DNA of 64,000 nt from Heterotrichella gracilis. Its lineage: Eukaryota; Sar; Xanthophyceae; Tribonematales; Xanthonemataceae. Numbering within the stretch: position 1 is the first letter of the stretch; each line of letters starts with the position of its first letter. Under the pieces are notes generated by a model. It searched no databases, was not told the DNA's origin, and saw nothing but the letters and a program-made list of their open reading frames with translations. Shown here one piece after another: positions 1-11,122 of this stretch. Made by a program: the position numbers and the translations under genes. The stretch covers positions 62,001-126,000 of the forward strand of contig JAULBX010002445.1 of the NCBI GenBank assembly GCA_032358255.1, given 5' to 3'.

Positions 1-2927
1 GTGCTGCAGGTGGGAGATGACCTGCGGAGGTAATGAATATATTTGTTAGTGTTTTTATACATATTTCATCAGTATTAGATTCTAAATCAATTTTGTGTGC
101 ACCTCCTAGGGGCTGATGCTCTGCTGCAGAGGGAAGATGACGTGCAAGTATATGGGGATTACAGCATGAATATGTAATATTAATTGGCCGAATTTATCTA
201 CAAATTGGGAGAGCATGGCATTAGATATCAGTCCAACAATCGATGCAGGCTGTGCTGCGGGTGAGCGGCGAGAAAGAGCTCCAGCAGGCACAATGGACAC
301 TGTGGGATGGAGCAGATCGCACTATACGGTTCAAACCCTCTCAGAAACCTAGCCAGAGGGGCGACCGCGTTGCATTGCATTAGGGTAACCTTGAGAACCC
401 TAGCCACCCAGGACCTTACCGTGCCGATGGGCTTGACCACAGGCCCGCTGGTTCCAAAGGTGGAGCGCACTATGTCAAAGTAGCGGGGGAGCTGGGCCCT
501 GGCGTGGCTTCTTGTGCGCTTCTCCTTGGCTTCCTGGCTGTGCATGTCGTGGTGGAGCACCTGGGGGAAAACATAAAAAGGATTAAAACTGTAGTCGTTT
601 TGGATTATATGAATGGTGCGCCGCTCCTTCTGGGTGTGTATGTCCTTGGGTGCATTGAATGCAAGCCGGCGCTTGGCCTGATTCAAGCAGATGCAGAGGC
701 GCCAGCATTGCAGGATTCAAGGGTGAGCTATAGGACAGGAACACCCAGTAGGATATGGACCGTTCCACCTGGGAGTTCCCAATGTTTACTCCACCCTTTG
801 GTGGGCTTTTTCCGTCACTTATTGTGATGATTGAAGTACCTGGTTGCGTTGGAGGAAAGCCAGCGATTGGCCGGAGCCAAGGAGGTCTAGCAGCTGACTG
901 GATGGGTGGGAGGCAGGCAAGGGAGTCTGGCTCGTGCTTGGCTGGCTGGTGGTGGTGGCTGTTGCTCCTGCTGCTGCTGCTGGTGCTGGTGCTGGTGCTG
1001 GTGGTAATGGGAGGGTGTTGAGGCAAAGGGGTGCGAGGGTGGTTTGGCGGCGGTGGGGGGCGGGTGGGGCGGGGAGGGGCGCTTGCGGGATGGGTGGGAG
1101 GGCGGCGAGGGAGAATCCCGGGTGGAGTTGTAGGGGTAGCGAAGAGGGGGAGTTCCCTTGGCACTCGGGTGGGGATGGCAGGCTGTTGTCGATCAGATAC
1201 TGCCTGTGCAAAGAGGCAAATGTATAACAAATTAACAAATAAATTGGAGTGTAACTTTGTACATTTATCACTCTCCCTGTATTGTATATGACCACTGGGT
1301 CACTGTTCACTGGCAGGATTGGCAGGCTGCTGTCGACCAGGAATTGCATGCGCCAGGGGGAAACATCATAGGCTGAGGTCTCTCAGGAGGGAGGTGTTTC
1401 CGGACATGGCGCAGACGCACATGGGAGTTGAGGGTTAGGGGTCAGGGTTTCAAGTTGCATGGTGCAGGTCCCTAGAGCCCGCCATTCTTGTATCATGCCA
1501 TGACACAATTAACCTAAGGGAGAGCAACCCCTAGCAAAACCCTACCTGTAGTGTGTGGCCACCTGCACTTCCAGCGCCTCCCGCAATTTCTGCTCCAGCC
1601 CACCCCCCGTGGCCTCCTGGCCTCCCTCAAGGGAGTGAACACACACGATCAACTGGGGAGGGCAGGATGACGCCTCGCACGTCACCCCCGGCCTCCCTGC
1701 TTTCTTTAATTGTGCACCCCCTGGGGTGAGCTCCACTGACAGCACGCCTGGCAGCAGGTGTAGTAGCTGCGCCAGTTGGCTTTTCTGCAGACAAATGGAG
1801 GGTGGCGTTAGTGGCTTTGAATAATGGGTACCCGCCGCGGCTAGATGGGGCATTTGAGCCGGGGCTAGGGTGGGTGCGATAGGGCGGCTGCATGGTATAG
1901 ATGGTGCAGTGATGCGACGGTGTCAATGGTATAATGATGAAGTGGCAATGGGATGGCGCAGATTCTGGTTTTGTGTGGTGCCGATGCTATTTCACCTGGA
2001 CGTGCCCACCTACAAGTGACATTGGCGAAACCAAGGTGACCACTTTGCGAGGCCTTATCTTGACCATTGGCTTGCTGGTCCCAAATGCATGCGGTAAGGA
2101 GGGTAGGGGGGACCGTACCGTTGGTGGTTGTTTCAGGGACTGTTTTGCCGCTGTTTGGATCCCCTCCCAGGTGCACCGCTGTCCCCGGGACCGCATCAAG
2201 CTGTGGGATAGCAGAATAAGGCCTGGGAAAAAGGGAGAACCACACCTGAGATGTTGTTGAGTGTTGAGTTGAAGTTGAGTTTAGTGGATTTGAACGTGCA
2301 GGATCGTTGCGTGTGTGTCGTGTGGGAAATTGTTTGTCTGCAGCATCTCTAAAAGCAACACGTCGCCTCAGCTATATATGAGCATGCCCCCTCTGCACTT
2401 CAAAGACCACTTTGCATATGCGCAACAGCATATCAGCAAGGTGCAGCTTGTGGGGTCACTTGAAACGCAAGCTTTCACCGGCTACCCACCAAATGCTGCC
2501 TCCAGTTGCTGGTAGTGGGCTGGCAACTGGAGCCGGGGCCGCTCAGGAAGCTTGCTCTCTGTTGCTGCACATAGGAAGAGTATAACCTCAGCAATGAGGA
2601 GGTTGCATAAAGTATGGAGCTCCAATACCAGTGCAGTTCAAGGACAACTGGGGGCACCGAAAGGGTCCCATCTTGATATATGCATGCATGGCTGACAAGG
2701 CACACGTGCCATCGACGCACACCAGACGACGCGTCTGCCACACCTTTCTTGGCTACGGGTAGAGGCTGTTTCACAATGGGCTGTTGTACAGTGGGTGGGC
2801 CAGCGAGCTGCGCTATCTGTTCTTTCACTGAGCCACCTCGCTTCGTCCGCAGGCCATTTGAGTAGGCTGGCCCGGCAGCCTTCCGTTTCCTTGAAAAATG
2901 GTGCAAGATTGACCCTTGCGAAGCCAT
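1..2927 (-). CDS. CDT1: DNA replication licensing factor CDT1 (partial, continues past left edge)
   Basis: CDT1 loads the MCM helicase at replication origins together with ORC and CDC6, in the nucleus. The first exon starts at ATG 2927 and begins MASQGSILHHFSRKRK, a PCNA-interacting-peptide-like motif (Q-x-x-I-x-x-H-F followed by basic residues) at the place where animal CDT1 carries its PIP degron. Later exons on the minus strand are about 2385-2445 (LHLADMLLRICKVVF), 2119-2200 (LMRSRGQRCTWEGIQ), 1546-1784 (KSQLAQLLHLLPGVLSVEL, matching the plant HLAQLKFILPEAIEI block), 840-1203 (Pro/Ala/Ser-rich linker) and 420-677 (ending LPRYFDIVRSTF..VKPIGT, the start of the C-terminal winged helix). A short exon at 1-20 (VISHLQH) continues in phase off the window. 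The phase joining exon 2 to exon 3 is not resolved. An alternative ending uses an exon at 228-299 with a stop at 228. Confidence 0.72.
105..140 (-). repeat. Decayed copy of CDT1 exon start (VISHLQ)
   Basis: The stretch reading VIFPLQQS on the minus strand repeats the acceptor and first codons (VISHLQH) of the exon at 1-20. It belongs to the exon-copy pattern seen in most genes of the window. Confidence 0.45.
1290..1350 (-). repeat. Decayed copy of the start of CDT1 exon at 1203
   Basis: On the plus strand, the segment with ggcaggctgctgtcgacca repeats ggcaggctgttgtcgatca of the true exon (about 1178-1200) and lies just upstream of that exon in the intron. Confidence 0.5.
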
Positions 2928-3320
2928 AGTTAGTGTTTAAGCGTTCAAGTGAGAGCAGGTATACGCTAACAGGTGGGTGAGCGTTCCTGTCGTGTCTGTG
3001 AGGTGGGCGGGTGTTTGAGTACTGGGCGTTTACGGGTGTTGGCGATGCTGCTGAGGGCGCGCAGGTATACTTGCTGTTTCTTGCACCACTTTGTTTTACA
3101 ACTTGTGTGAAAGGTGTCTATATACCGAGAAGCGCTGGTTTGTAGCGTTTCGTGCAGCGTTCAAAATTTGAAACTGGACGGCGGCAAATACCGCCGCTTG
3201 TCTAATCGGCCGGCGGACCTAATGCCATCAGAAATTGCCACAAAAGGAGACCACAAAGTACCTTGTCACGAGACTGTCTCGTATACCATTCATTTGAAGT
3301 TTGCTTACTTACTTTTCAGA

Positions 3321-3417
3321 CTGGCTATGCACGCGCGAAATGTAGTACATTGCCAAGCAAATGCATGCGTGCATTAGACCATGCATCACACCATGCATGA
3401 CAGCAACCCAGACCTGG
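3321..3417 (+). repeat. Dispersed repeat, copy 1
   Basis: This segment starts ctggctatgcacgcgcg, contains several ATGCATGC-type words and ends with catgacagcaacccagacctgg. It is largely identical to 4910-5022, which has one extra internal unit of the word atgcatgcattagacc. Confidence 0.7.
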
Positions 3418-3810
3418 CTTAAATGTCTTGTAAAACCCACAGTCAACGACACGCAAGTGAAAAAGTAAGGTCTCCCACTTCATCCTCATTAAAATTAAAA
3501 CCATTCAGAGCAAGGGAGGGCTTCAGCAGCAAGCATTGAACCACCTGGAAAGTGCTACCAAGGCTCTATCCTTGAGGTCAATGCCCACTGCCTGTGCAAC
3601 TAGGGCTCGGTCTTGGTCAGTATGAACTACTGTACAGTTGGAAGGTGGGTTGTGGCCCTGTATGTCCTTTACAAAAATGCTTCCATATTCAGGGTTGAAT
3701 CAAAACGCGACACCATATCCTAATGTTATCACGATTGCGCTCATGAAAGCGCTGATAACAACACTGCGCAGCCCAGAAACCAGCAGCTGCAGCATACACT
3801 GGTCCATTCC

Positions 3811-4093
3811 CCTGCTTCATGAACGATAGAAACCAGAGATTCCTGCCTACCTAGTGGCTTGAAGGCAGATATTGCTTGGTGGGGCTTGAGAGTGCCCGCA
3901 GAATGGTGTTACAGCTTGTGACGGGTTGTGACCCAGTTCTGTCCGGAAGCGCCGGCTGCAGGTCACAAACAGTTTATCAGCACAAAAGCTGTAACACCAT
4001 TACGCGCGCACTCCCAAGCCCCACCCAAGATATACCTGCCATCAAGCTAGACGGTAGGCAGGAATCTCTGGTTTCTCTCGTTCAATAAGCAGG
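3811..4093. repeat. Fold-back (MITE-like) element with arms of about 110 bp
   Basis: The left arm (3811-3920) and right arm (3981-4093) are imperfect reverse complements over nearly their whole length. Examples are cctgcttcatgaacga against tcgttcaataagcagg, aaccagagattcctgcctac against its complement near 4050-4075, and aatggtgttacagctt against aagctgtaacaccatt. About 60 bp separate the arms. There is no coding capacity and no clear target-site duplication. It could be a miniature inverted-repeat transposable element or a fold-back element. Confidence 0.7.
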
Positions 4094-4257
4094 TGACTGC
4101 ACCCAGTTCCTACTTCACTGCCTGGGAATCCACATCGAGAGTAAACTCTACGCCGATCTGCAAACCCTATGCCCACCCTTGGCCACATAGCAACACGCCT
4201 CCCTAAACCCTAAACCTAAAACCCTAATGCGGGGTGAGGCTTACGCCTTGGTGACGT

Positions 4258-4506
4258 TCATGTGCACTGCCCCGCCATCCTCAGCGCAGGGCCCAAGTCG
4301 TGCCTGAAGCTGGTCACCGCAGCCACTTCCCCATCAGCCAGCACCAGATCCACCGACACCACCTTCCCACCCCCCAACAGCTCTGGGGGGCAACCCTCCG
4401 CCAAGTGCTGGTGCAGGAGGCTGGGCTTGTCGTGGGCTCCCTGCTTCAATGTCCTGATAGTGCGTGTGAATCTGCCAAGGAAGGTTCCGTTGAGGTATGC
4501 GCCGAC
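4258..4506 (-). CDS. Isolated 3' exon of an unassigned gene
   Basis: A GT-rich frame of 82 codons plus a stop follows a plausible acceptor (gtgcgcag before 4506, minus strand). It starts VGAYLNGTFLGRFTRTIRTL and contains VVSVDLVLADGEVAAVTS before the stop at 4258. Codon use is GC-rich like real exons here and the reading frame is clean. Upstream exons on the minus strand between about 4600 and 5200 could not be identified. I do not recognise the family. The exon may be the 3' end of a small gene or a remnant. Confidence 0.3.
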   Translation of the reverse strand, partial: VGAYLNGTFLGRFTRTIRTLKQGAHDKPSLLHQHLAEGCPPELLGGGKVVSVDLVLADGEVAAVTSFRHDLGPALRMAGQCT

Positions 4507-4909
4507 CTGCGCACCAAACAGCCACACTGTTTCAGAGTAGTAGTCAATACATTGCAAGGTATATACATGCGGCACTTACAGCCTCTTTCCACTGGCTGTC
4601 TCCAGATATACAGCTGACTCCAATGCTATATATGCAAGTTCAATATTGAATATTTTTTAGTGAGCGGGGTGACTTCTTTAAGCGCCTCCAACAGTCTCGC
4701 GAGCCCGGTTTGGCTCCCTGAATGTGAGTGTCAAATAATTCTTGTAATACTTTATTGCTCAAGAGTGCCAAAGAAAATGAAGGGTTGAAATCCTGCGTTG
4801 TTGCCCTACACCTTGAAGTGCTTTCAAACTGCAAAGTCCGCGTGTGGGGAGTTCCAAGAAGATGCTGCTGCCCCAAGGTTGTACCATCTATCGTTCGTTT
4901 GCTTGCAAG

Positions 4910-5022
4910 CTGGCTATACACGCGCGCAAACTAGCACGTTGCTCAGCACATGCATGCATGCATTAGACCATGCATGCATTAGACCGTGCATCACACCATG
5001 CATGACAGCAACCCAGGCCTGG
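4910..5022 (+). repeat. Dispersed repeat, copy 2
   Basis: This is the partner of 3321-3417 with an extra internal repeat unit. Both copies are in the same orientation about 1.5 kb apart. Confidence 0.7.
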
Positions 5023-5267
5023 AAACAACCTCCCAGTCCTGTTAATACTCATCTTGTCCATAGTCACACCATCACTACAACATACACGTAAGCAGACACT
5101 TACAACAGGCACGGTTGGCACAGAGTTGTGCCCACTATACATACTAGTGCTATTCGACACATGGGAGCAGGAACAGCAACAGGTACAGCAATTTACAGGG
5201 GCGGCAGCGCACTAGCCATTACCAAGGCTCTTCTTACCCGGGGAAGACGGGCATAGGCAATTGACAC

Positions 5268-8200
5268 GTGGGGCTCCACACCGCCTCGGCAATGCCACAC
5301 ACAGTGCCAAGCCAGCTGCTTCCCACACCCAACAGCCAACTCTTGGCTAGATGCATCCCGTTCCAGCCAGCCTCCCGCACCCCTCGCAGCACTGCACAGA
5401 AGCCTGCCAGATGCGCCCACCTTGTGCGGTGCTCAGCGGGGTCAGGCAGTGGAGTTGACGGGCCCGGTGCCAGCAGCGGCAAGCGGGTGGTGGTGGTGGG
5501 TGGCGGCGTGGGTGGTCTGGTGGTGGCTGGCAGGCTGGCGCGGCAGGGGCTGGAGGTGACCCTGCTGGAGAAGAACGGGGAGGTGCGGAAACCCTTAGCT
5601 AGGGTTGTACAACCCTTGCCGATGGTTTCCACATCCAGGAAGTGCACATGTGCTGTTTTTGGCGCCTGAACCCCAAACCGCATCTGCACCTCTACTCCCT
5701 CACCCCTGCATCCCGGCCCTTGGGATGATAATATAATTTTAGGCATTGGGGTGCTACCATTGGGATGCTGCCATCATGTCCTCACCACCACCTCCCACTG
5801 GTAGGTGGGCGGGCGGTGCCAGTCTGTGCAGCAGAGGGAGTGGCGCTTTGACACCGGCCCTTCCCTGCTGCTTTTCCCACACGTGTACAAAGAGGTGAGG
5901 GGCGGGAAATTGGTATTGAATAATTGAGTGGGTATTTAGATCTGCCTGTAACCAATTAGCTGACACTGTGGATGGTTCTTTTTGTGTGACCGACAAATGA
6001 CCTCAGTAGTTTGCGTGGGTTTTGCGGAGCCAAAAGGAAGAACAAATAGGCCCTCATGTGATTCAGCACATGGCTGTGCGCCGGGTGGAACCACCCACTT
6101 TGCACAGTTTGCACCGTGAGGACCCCATAATTGCCCACAATATTCCCATACATTTGTACGGCTTTGGGGTGCCCCAAGGGATCAAACTGCTTCACCCTCC
6201 TTCCTCCCTTGCCAGGCCTTCGAGTCGTTGGGCACCCAGCTGATTCAGCATGTGGACGTGCGGCGGGTGGAGCCGTCTGCCTACCGCGTGTTTTTTGGCG
6301 ACGCCTCCCATGCTGACCTGCACTATGATGCTCAGAAGATGGTGGCGCAGCTGGAAGGCATGGAGCCGGGGGCAGGTGGGGCAAAGTGAAAACCCTTACA
6401 AAACCTTGGAAATGTCAGGCGCTAGCGATCCCGAGTGAACCTAGGGTTCCCTCTGGGTAGAAGATGGTTGGAAAAAGCACATATGGCACGAATTTAATCC
6501 TTATCAAACCCTAGCTAAACTCTGGCTCAAAACCCTAGCACAAACCCTGACACCAAACCCTCTGCCGCAGGTTCCGCCTACCTGCGCTTCCTGTCCGACT
6601 CCCGCCAGGCACTGGAGGTGGGGGTGGAATACTTCATCCGCCGGGATTTCAATTTGTGGGGGGACCTGCTGAATCTGCCCCTGGGGGAGCTCCTACCCCG
6701 CCTGAGTGGCATCAACCTTCTGGATTGGCTGGCACCGCACCATGGCAGGTAAGCCATGCATGGCCCTGCACTGCTGCCTCTATTAGATTTAAGTGTCACA
6801 TGCGGTCAGGGTGCAAATGCTGCATCACTTGAGGCCCTGCATTTACTGCCTCCAATGTCAGATGTGGGCAGGGCGGATTACCCGCATCAGGACCATTGCC
6901 TCCACGCAAGCCTCCAATCTTCCAATCTTTCTGGGACACATGTGTGCACAGCTCGTGATCAACACCTGCTGCTGTTCGTCTCCTTTTTAGAAAAATCTAC
7001 TGTGATCATACTGTGTTCTATATGCTTGTGCAGGCTGTGTGCGCGGTTCAAGGACCCCCGCCTGCGCGCAATGTTCACATTCCAGATCTGTATGTGGGCC
7101 TCTCCCCGTATGAAGCACCCGCTGTGTTCAGCCTCAACCACACCCGGCAATGCTCAGATTTTATAAAATAAACCCCTACACGTCGCAAAGCTCCCCAATC
7201 CCAAATTCCCCTTCACCTCACTAAGATTACATTGGTGGTGATATCTCCAAAATTACGCGTCTCGCGTCAGGCTTTCACTGGGTTTTTTTGGTGCGCAGGC
7301 TGTGCGCGCGGTTCAAGGACCCCCGCCTGCGCGCAATGTTCACATTCCAGGACCTGTATGTGGGCCTCTCCCCGTATGAAGCACCTGCTGTGTTCAGCCT
7401 GCTGGCGGCGACTGAGATCACCGACGGGGTGTGGTACCCTTTGGGAGGGTTTCAAAAGGTGCGGTGCCGTACCGTGGTGGGAGGGTTTTCAGGAGGTCTG
7501 GTTCGGTTAAGGGTTTCAGGAGGTGAGGTGTGCCAGACGTATCCATGACCCTAGTGGGAGGATTTTTGGAGGTGGTTAGCCTTCTGGTGGCTACTGAGAT
7601 GGGAGGGAGTTCTTGCCGCCACGGTGCGTGATGGGGAGGAAATCTTGCTGCCACGGTGCACGATGTGCTGCGTGGGGCATAGTCCTCCGGGGTGTTAATC
7701 AAATGAAAATAAACAAGGGTATACGTTTTTTTACTCACACTTTACTGACGCAGGTGCGCGATGGGTTGCGCCAGGCAGCCGAGTCATGCGGGGTGAGCAT
7801 CAGGACCGGTGCGGAGGTGACACGTGTCGACCTGTCGCCCAATGGCAGCGTGACAGGTGTCACACTGGCAGGTAAGGGAGGGGGCATAGTGGGGCCAGGG
7901 GGTGCTGCCCTCCTCTCTGTTGACTCCCCGTCTGCAGCCAGGGAGAACTGATCATTCATTTACTTCATATTTGTAACAATCGTAATAACTGGACATCATC
8001 ATTTTAATTTGCCTCACAATCTGCACAGTGGGCAGTGGGGATGGCGCACCTTCCATTATACTCTTCTTTGTTTGACATGCACGTTTAACAACAGGCTGTG
8101 TAGGATATCTGGTGTGTCATTTCATCTTCTTTGTTTGCCACTATATGTAAGTTATCAATGTTAGTATCACGGCTTACTGTTGTCACCGCCTGCGCCTAAG

Positions 8201-10504
8201 GTGACTCCCTGGATATGACTGTAAAACATACACCGTAAATTCATTTTCCTTTTCCTTAAATGTGTTAAATTCACTTACTCAATTTTTGCACCCCGCCAGG
8301 TGGCGAGCAGATCAGCGCCGATATCGTGGTGGCCAATCAGGATGTGCCAGCGGCCTACAACCTCATCCAGACCGACCATGGGGCCACCAGGCATCGACAG
8401 CTGGCAGGCAAGAAGTTCAGCGCCGGAGTGATCGCTTTCAATTGGTGCTTGGATCGGCGGTTGAATGGCCTGCTGCACCACAACGTGTTTATGTCAGGTG
8501 GGTGTAGGGTTTAGATAGGTTAATTTGTACACTTATGGAGTTTCCTTGGGCGAGATTGTGGCCCGCATAAGGGCGGCGTCCTATATGCATAGACTGTGCA
8601 GCATAGTAAGGAAGTAAGTAAGTAAGTATTTGCTTTCCAGCTTCGAAGCCAGGTTAGCATGTCTGGGTATGCCTCACCCCAGTCCTAGAGCCAAGGCTTA
8701 ACTGACACTGTTTCCAGTGCGGCAGATGGTGGCCAACCAGTCGTGCCGCTTACCGCACTTTCGTGCTACCCATTTGATCCCGTCGCAAAGTTCAGGGAAA
8801 TTCGAAAAATATCGCTGCCCTTCGGATTCGAACCTGCGACCCCTGTGCAGCATAGTACATGCCTTTATACCAGAAACCCCTCCCTCCCCCTCCTCCCGCC
8901 CCCGGGCACCACCATCAGCAGCACAAAGGGAATTGGTGTGACACCCAACTCCAAGGGTGTTGACACCCAACTCCACCGCATCCAGGGGAGTACCAGAAGT
9001 CATGGGAGGGGGTGTGCAATGCTAGCGGCTTCACCACCCACCCAACTTCTGCGTGCATGCGCCCGCACACAATCATGGCATGAAATGACGCTTAAATTCC
9101 TGTTGAAATCCCCTGCCGGCCTTCATACTGCACCCCCCTAGCACCAACCTGCACCAACCTGCACCCTCCCCGCCACAACCCAGGGGAGTACCGAAAGTCA
9201 TGGGAGCGGGTGTGCAATGCCAGTGGCTTCACCACCCACCCCAACTTCTACGTGCATGCGCCCGCGCGCACTGACGCGTCTGCTGCGCCCCCTGATGGCG
9301 ACTCCATTATGGTGCTGCTGCCTGTGGGCAACATGCAGGAGGTGGCGCAAGGTAAATGTCATCAATTAATACTATAAATCAATATTATCTCATGAGTGAG
9401 ATAGTTAGTGTACATCAACGTGCGGGTATTGGGTGTTCTGGTAGGGAGGGGTCGATGCCTCACACTAACTCATCTGCTGTGCCGCCAGCTGGCGACCCCA
9501 CCTTGGTGCTGCTGATGGCGCAAGGTAGCAAAATGCAAAGGGTATGAAAAACGCATGTGTATGCAGATGTTACGGATGCTAATCTGGCTGTACTCCTGGA
9601 CCGCATGCATGCAGCAAGTAAGGTATGAATGGATTGATGAATTCATGTGGTAATTTATGTGGTATTTTCTCCTTCAGGGGAGTACGACAGCATGGTGAGC
9701 GCGGGGAGGGAAGCGGTGCTGGCCACCCTTGCGCACCACGCTATGGCTGACGTGGCAAGTGCAATAGTGCATGAGCAGGTAATCGCCCCACCTGAGTGGG
9801 GCGAGCGATACGGTCTGCAGCATGGTGCCGCATTTGGTATGGCGCATGGTTTGGATCAGCTGGCGGTGTTTCGGCCAGCGGTGTATGATGACAAGGTGGG
9901 TGTGGGTGGTAGGGACTTGGGTTTAGGAGTGGGGCCCGGAGGGTAGTGGCTGTAAATGGCAAGAAAAGGGGTGGGGTGGGGCTTCATTGTGCGGTAGGAG
10001 GCAGGAGGAGGTCCAAATTGGCGCTGTTCTTGGTGTGGCGCATGGGATGGACCAGCTGTCGGTGTTCAGGCCAGGAGTATTCGATGACAAGGTGGAAGTC
10101 ACAGTCATTTTGTCACATACCTTCCAGAACATGACCAGGTTAGCAGTCAAGAGTTGCACAAAGCAACGCCTGGGTTATCTCTACTGCTTTGCACCAGCCT
10201 GGAAAGGCGCGCCCCTGCATTAAGCCATGTATCATACATCTCTTAATGCAATAATGGGCTTTAAACCATTGATGCATATCCAGATGTCCTTCCATTCTTG
10301 CTCTGCCCCCCAGATGCCTTGCTTTCCTTTTCTCGGCCATTTATTTATTGAATAAATATTTTATTTCTTCCCTCCCCCCAGGTGCCTGGCCTGTACTTTG
10401 TGGGCGCCAGCACCCGACCTGGGAACGGCGTACCGCTGGTCATGATCGGCGCGCAGCTCACCGCGGACAAGGTCCTAGGCGACCTGGGAAAGGGGCACAA
10501 ATGA
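5268..10504 (+). CDS. CrtI-type phytoene desaturase-family FAD oxidoreductase
   Basis: The protein is a predicted FAD-dependent carotenoid desaturase or isomerase-like enzyme, probably plastidic. Ten exons (5268-5582, 5805-5894, 6216-6375, 6571-6748, 7299-7458, 7754-7871, 8300-8497, 9184-9351, 9678-9895, 10382-10504) join with matching phases into 575 codons plus a stop. Residues 1 to about 60 look like a transit peptide. The Rossmann motif VVVVGGGVGGL (GxGxxG) follows, then FDTGPSLLLF. The C-terminus GLYFVGASTRPGNGVP fits the bacterial-type phytoene dehydrogenase signature rather than plant CRTISO. It most resembles the plant and cyanobacterial CrtI-like oxidoreductases of unknown substrate. 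Substrate and direction of the reaction are not shown by sequence. Introns 2, 4, 7, 8 and 9 contain decayed copies of the adjacent exons. The start could instead be the ATG at 5289. Confidence 0.85.
6059..6097 (+). repeat. Decayed copy of part of CrtI-type gene exon 3
   Basis: About 39 bp around gtgattcagcacatggctgt repeat 6241-6279 of the true exon (ctgattcagcatgtggacgt), with roughly ten mismatches, in the upstream intron. Confidence 0.6.
7031..7135 (+). repeat. Near-intact copy of CrtI-type gene exon 5 in intron 4
   Basis: The copy has acceptor cag plus about 100 bp of exon 5 (LCARFKDPRLRAMFTFQ), almost identical to 7296-7400 but with a small deletion after FQ that breaks the frame. Homology stops at cctcaacca. 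The copy is recent and could compete for splicing. Confidence 0.8.
8706..8890 (-). repeat. Candidate tRNA-derived SINE in CrtI-type gene intron 7
   Basis: On the minus strand, TGGTATAAAGG (8862-8872) fits the Pol III A box and GGTTCGAATCC (8824-8834) fits the B box, 27 bp apart, as in tRNA-like promoters. The flanking bases do not form a tRNA cloverleaf and a unique tail of about 120 bp follows to about 8706. No second full copy is present in this window, so the call rests on the two boxes. Confidence 0.45.
8981..9072 (+). repeat. Decayed copy of the start of CrtI-type gene exon 8
   Basis: Acceptor ccag and the sequence for GEYxKSWE.VCNASGFTTHP are repeated some 200 bp upstream of the true exon (9180-9270). 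A few substitutions and a one-base loss after TTHP are visible. Confidence 0.75.
10015..10096 (+). repeat. In-frame copy of the 3' half of CrtI-type gene exon 9
   Basis: The copy reads GAVLGVAHGMDQLSVFRPG, against GAAFGMAHGLDQLAVFRPA in the true exon. It ends DDK followed by gtgg, so a donor-like site is kept. Differences are all conservative. It may be an alternative exon or a slowly decaying duplicate. Confidence 0.65.
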
Positions 10505-11122
10505 AGGAACAGGCTCCTAGTAGGTAGTACCTCGGAATGGGTGTTCTTACTCTGAGGGGCCCGGCATGTTCGAACAGCTTTTGAGGCAAATGTAATGTTA
10601 CTCATTGAGAGTCAAATATCTTTGACTCTCGACAAGTCCACCTTGGCAAGCGGTATAAATTACTGAATAATCATTACAGGATCAGGCTGCTGTAAATACA
10701 GGCACCATACCCTTAGCATTATGTTAGAAAAAAAGGCTCCTGCGGGACCTGCCATCATGGTTCATGATGACAGGGTAATTATCAACGGGGCTTCCCCTCA
10801 CCATGCCTTGATGACCCGGCGGGGTAATTGCACTTATCATCATGCATGCTCTACACGATTGAGTAGCAATTAATCCATTGTAGGGGGGCATCGACATCAT
10901 GACATGTGAATCCGCGCGCAATGCCACAGTTTGTTGAAAGCTGCAAGGACTTTGAAAGCTGCAAGGACTGTGTAATACGAACCACCTGTCAGGCTATAGA
11001 CGAACAACCGAGAGTCTCTGGAAACTCAGCAAGGCAGACATCACACTCCCATAAAAAACCCAGCCAGCACCAGCACCCCAAACCCTTGACCCCCAAAAAC
11101 AGAACAACCTCCCCAAATAACT
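10505..11122. other. Convergent spacer with poly(A) signal and short hairpin
   Basis: This spacer separates the 3' ends of the CrtI-type gene and the SDR gene. TGTAA at 10591-10595, 87 bp after the stop, is the chlorophyte poly(A) signal. It is followed by a perfect 10-bp inverted repeat GAGAGTCAAA-TATC-TTTGACTCTC at 10607-10630. No gene is seen. Confidence 0.6.

Larger units (their letters stand above)
2928..5267. other. Repeat-rich spacer between CDT1 and the CrtI-type gene
   Basis: This is the divergent spacer between two head-to-head genes. It holds a fold-back element, two copies of a roughly 100-bp dispersed repeat, a telomere-repeat block near 4202-4226 and one isolated minus-strand exon. 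No other convincing gene was found. Confidence 0.6.

Noticed and set aside
949-1010. Triplet repeat region as a separate repeat element
   Set aside because: On the minus strand it encodes the Ala/Pro/Thr-rich linker of CDT1 with an open frame, so it is explained by coding sequence.
7031-7135. Exon 5 copy as the true exon of the CrtI-type gene
   Set aside because: A small deletion breaks the frame and the conserved continuation is only found after the second copy at 7299.
8824-8872. Functional tRNA gene on the minus strand
   Set aside because: The A and B boxes fit, but acceptor, anticodon and T stems do not pair, so a tRNA-derived repeat is the better reading.
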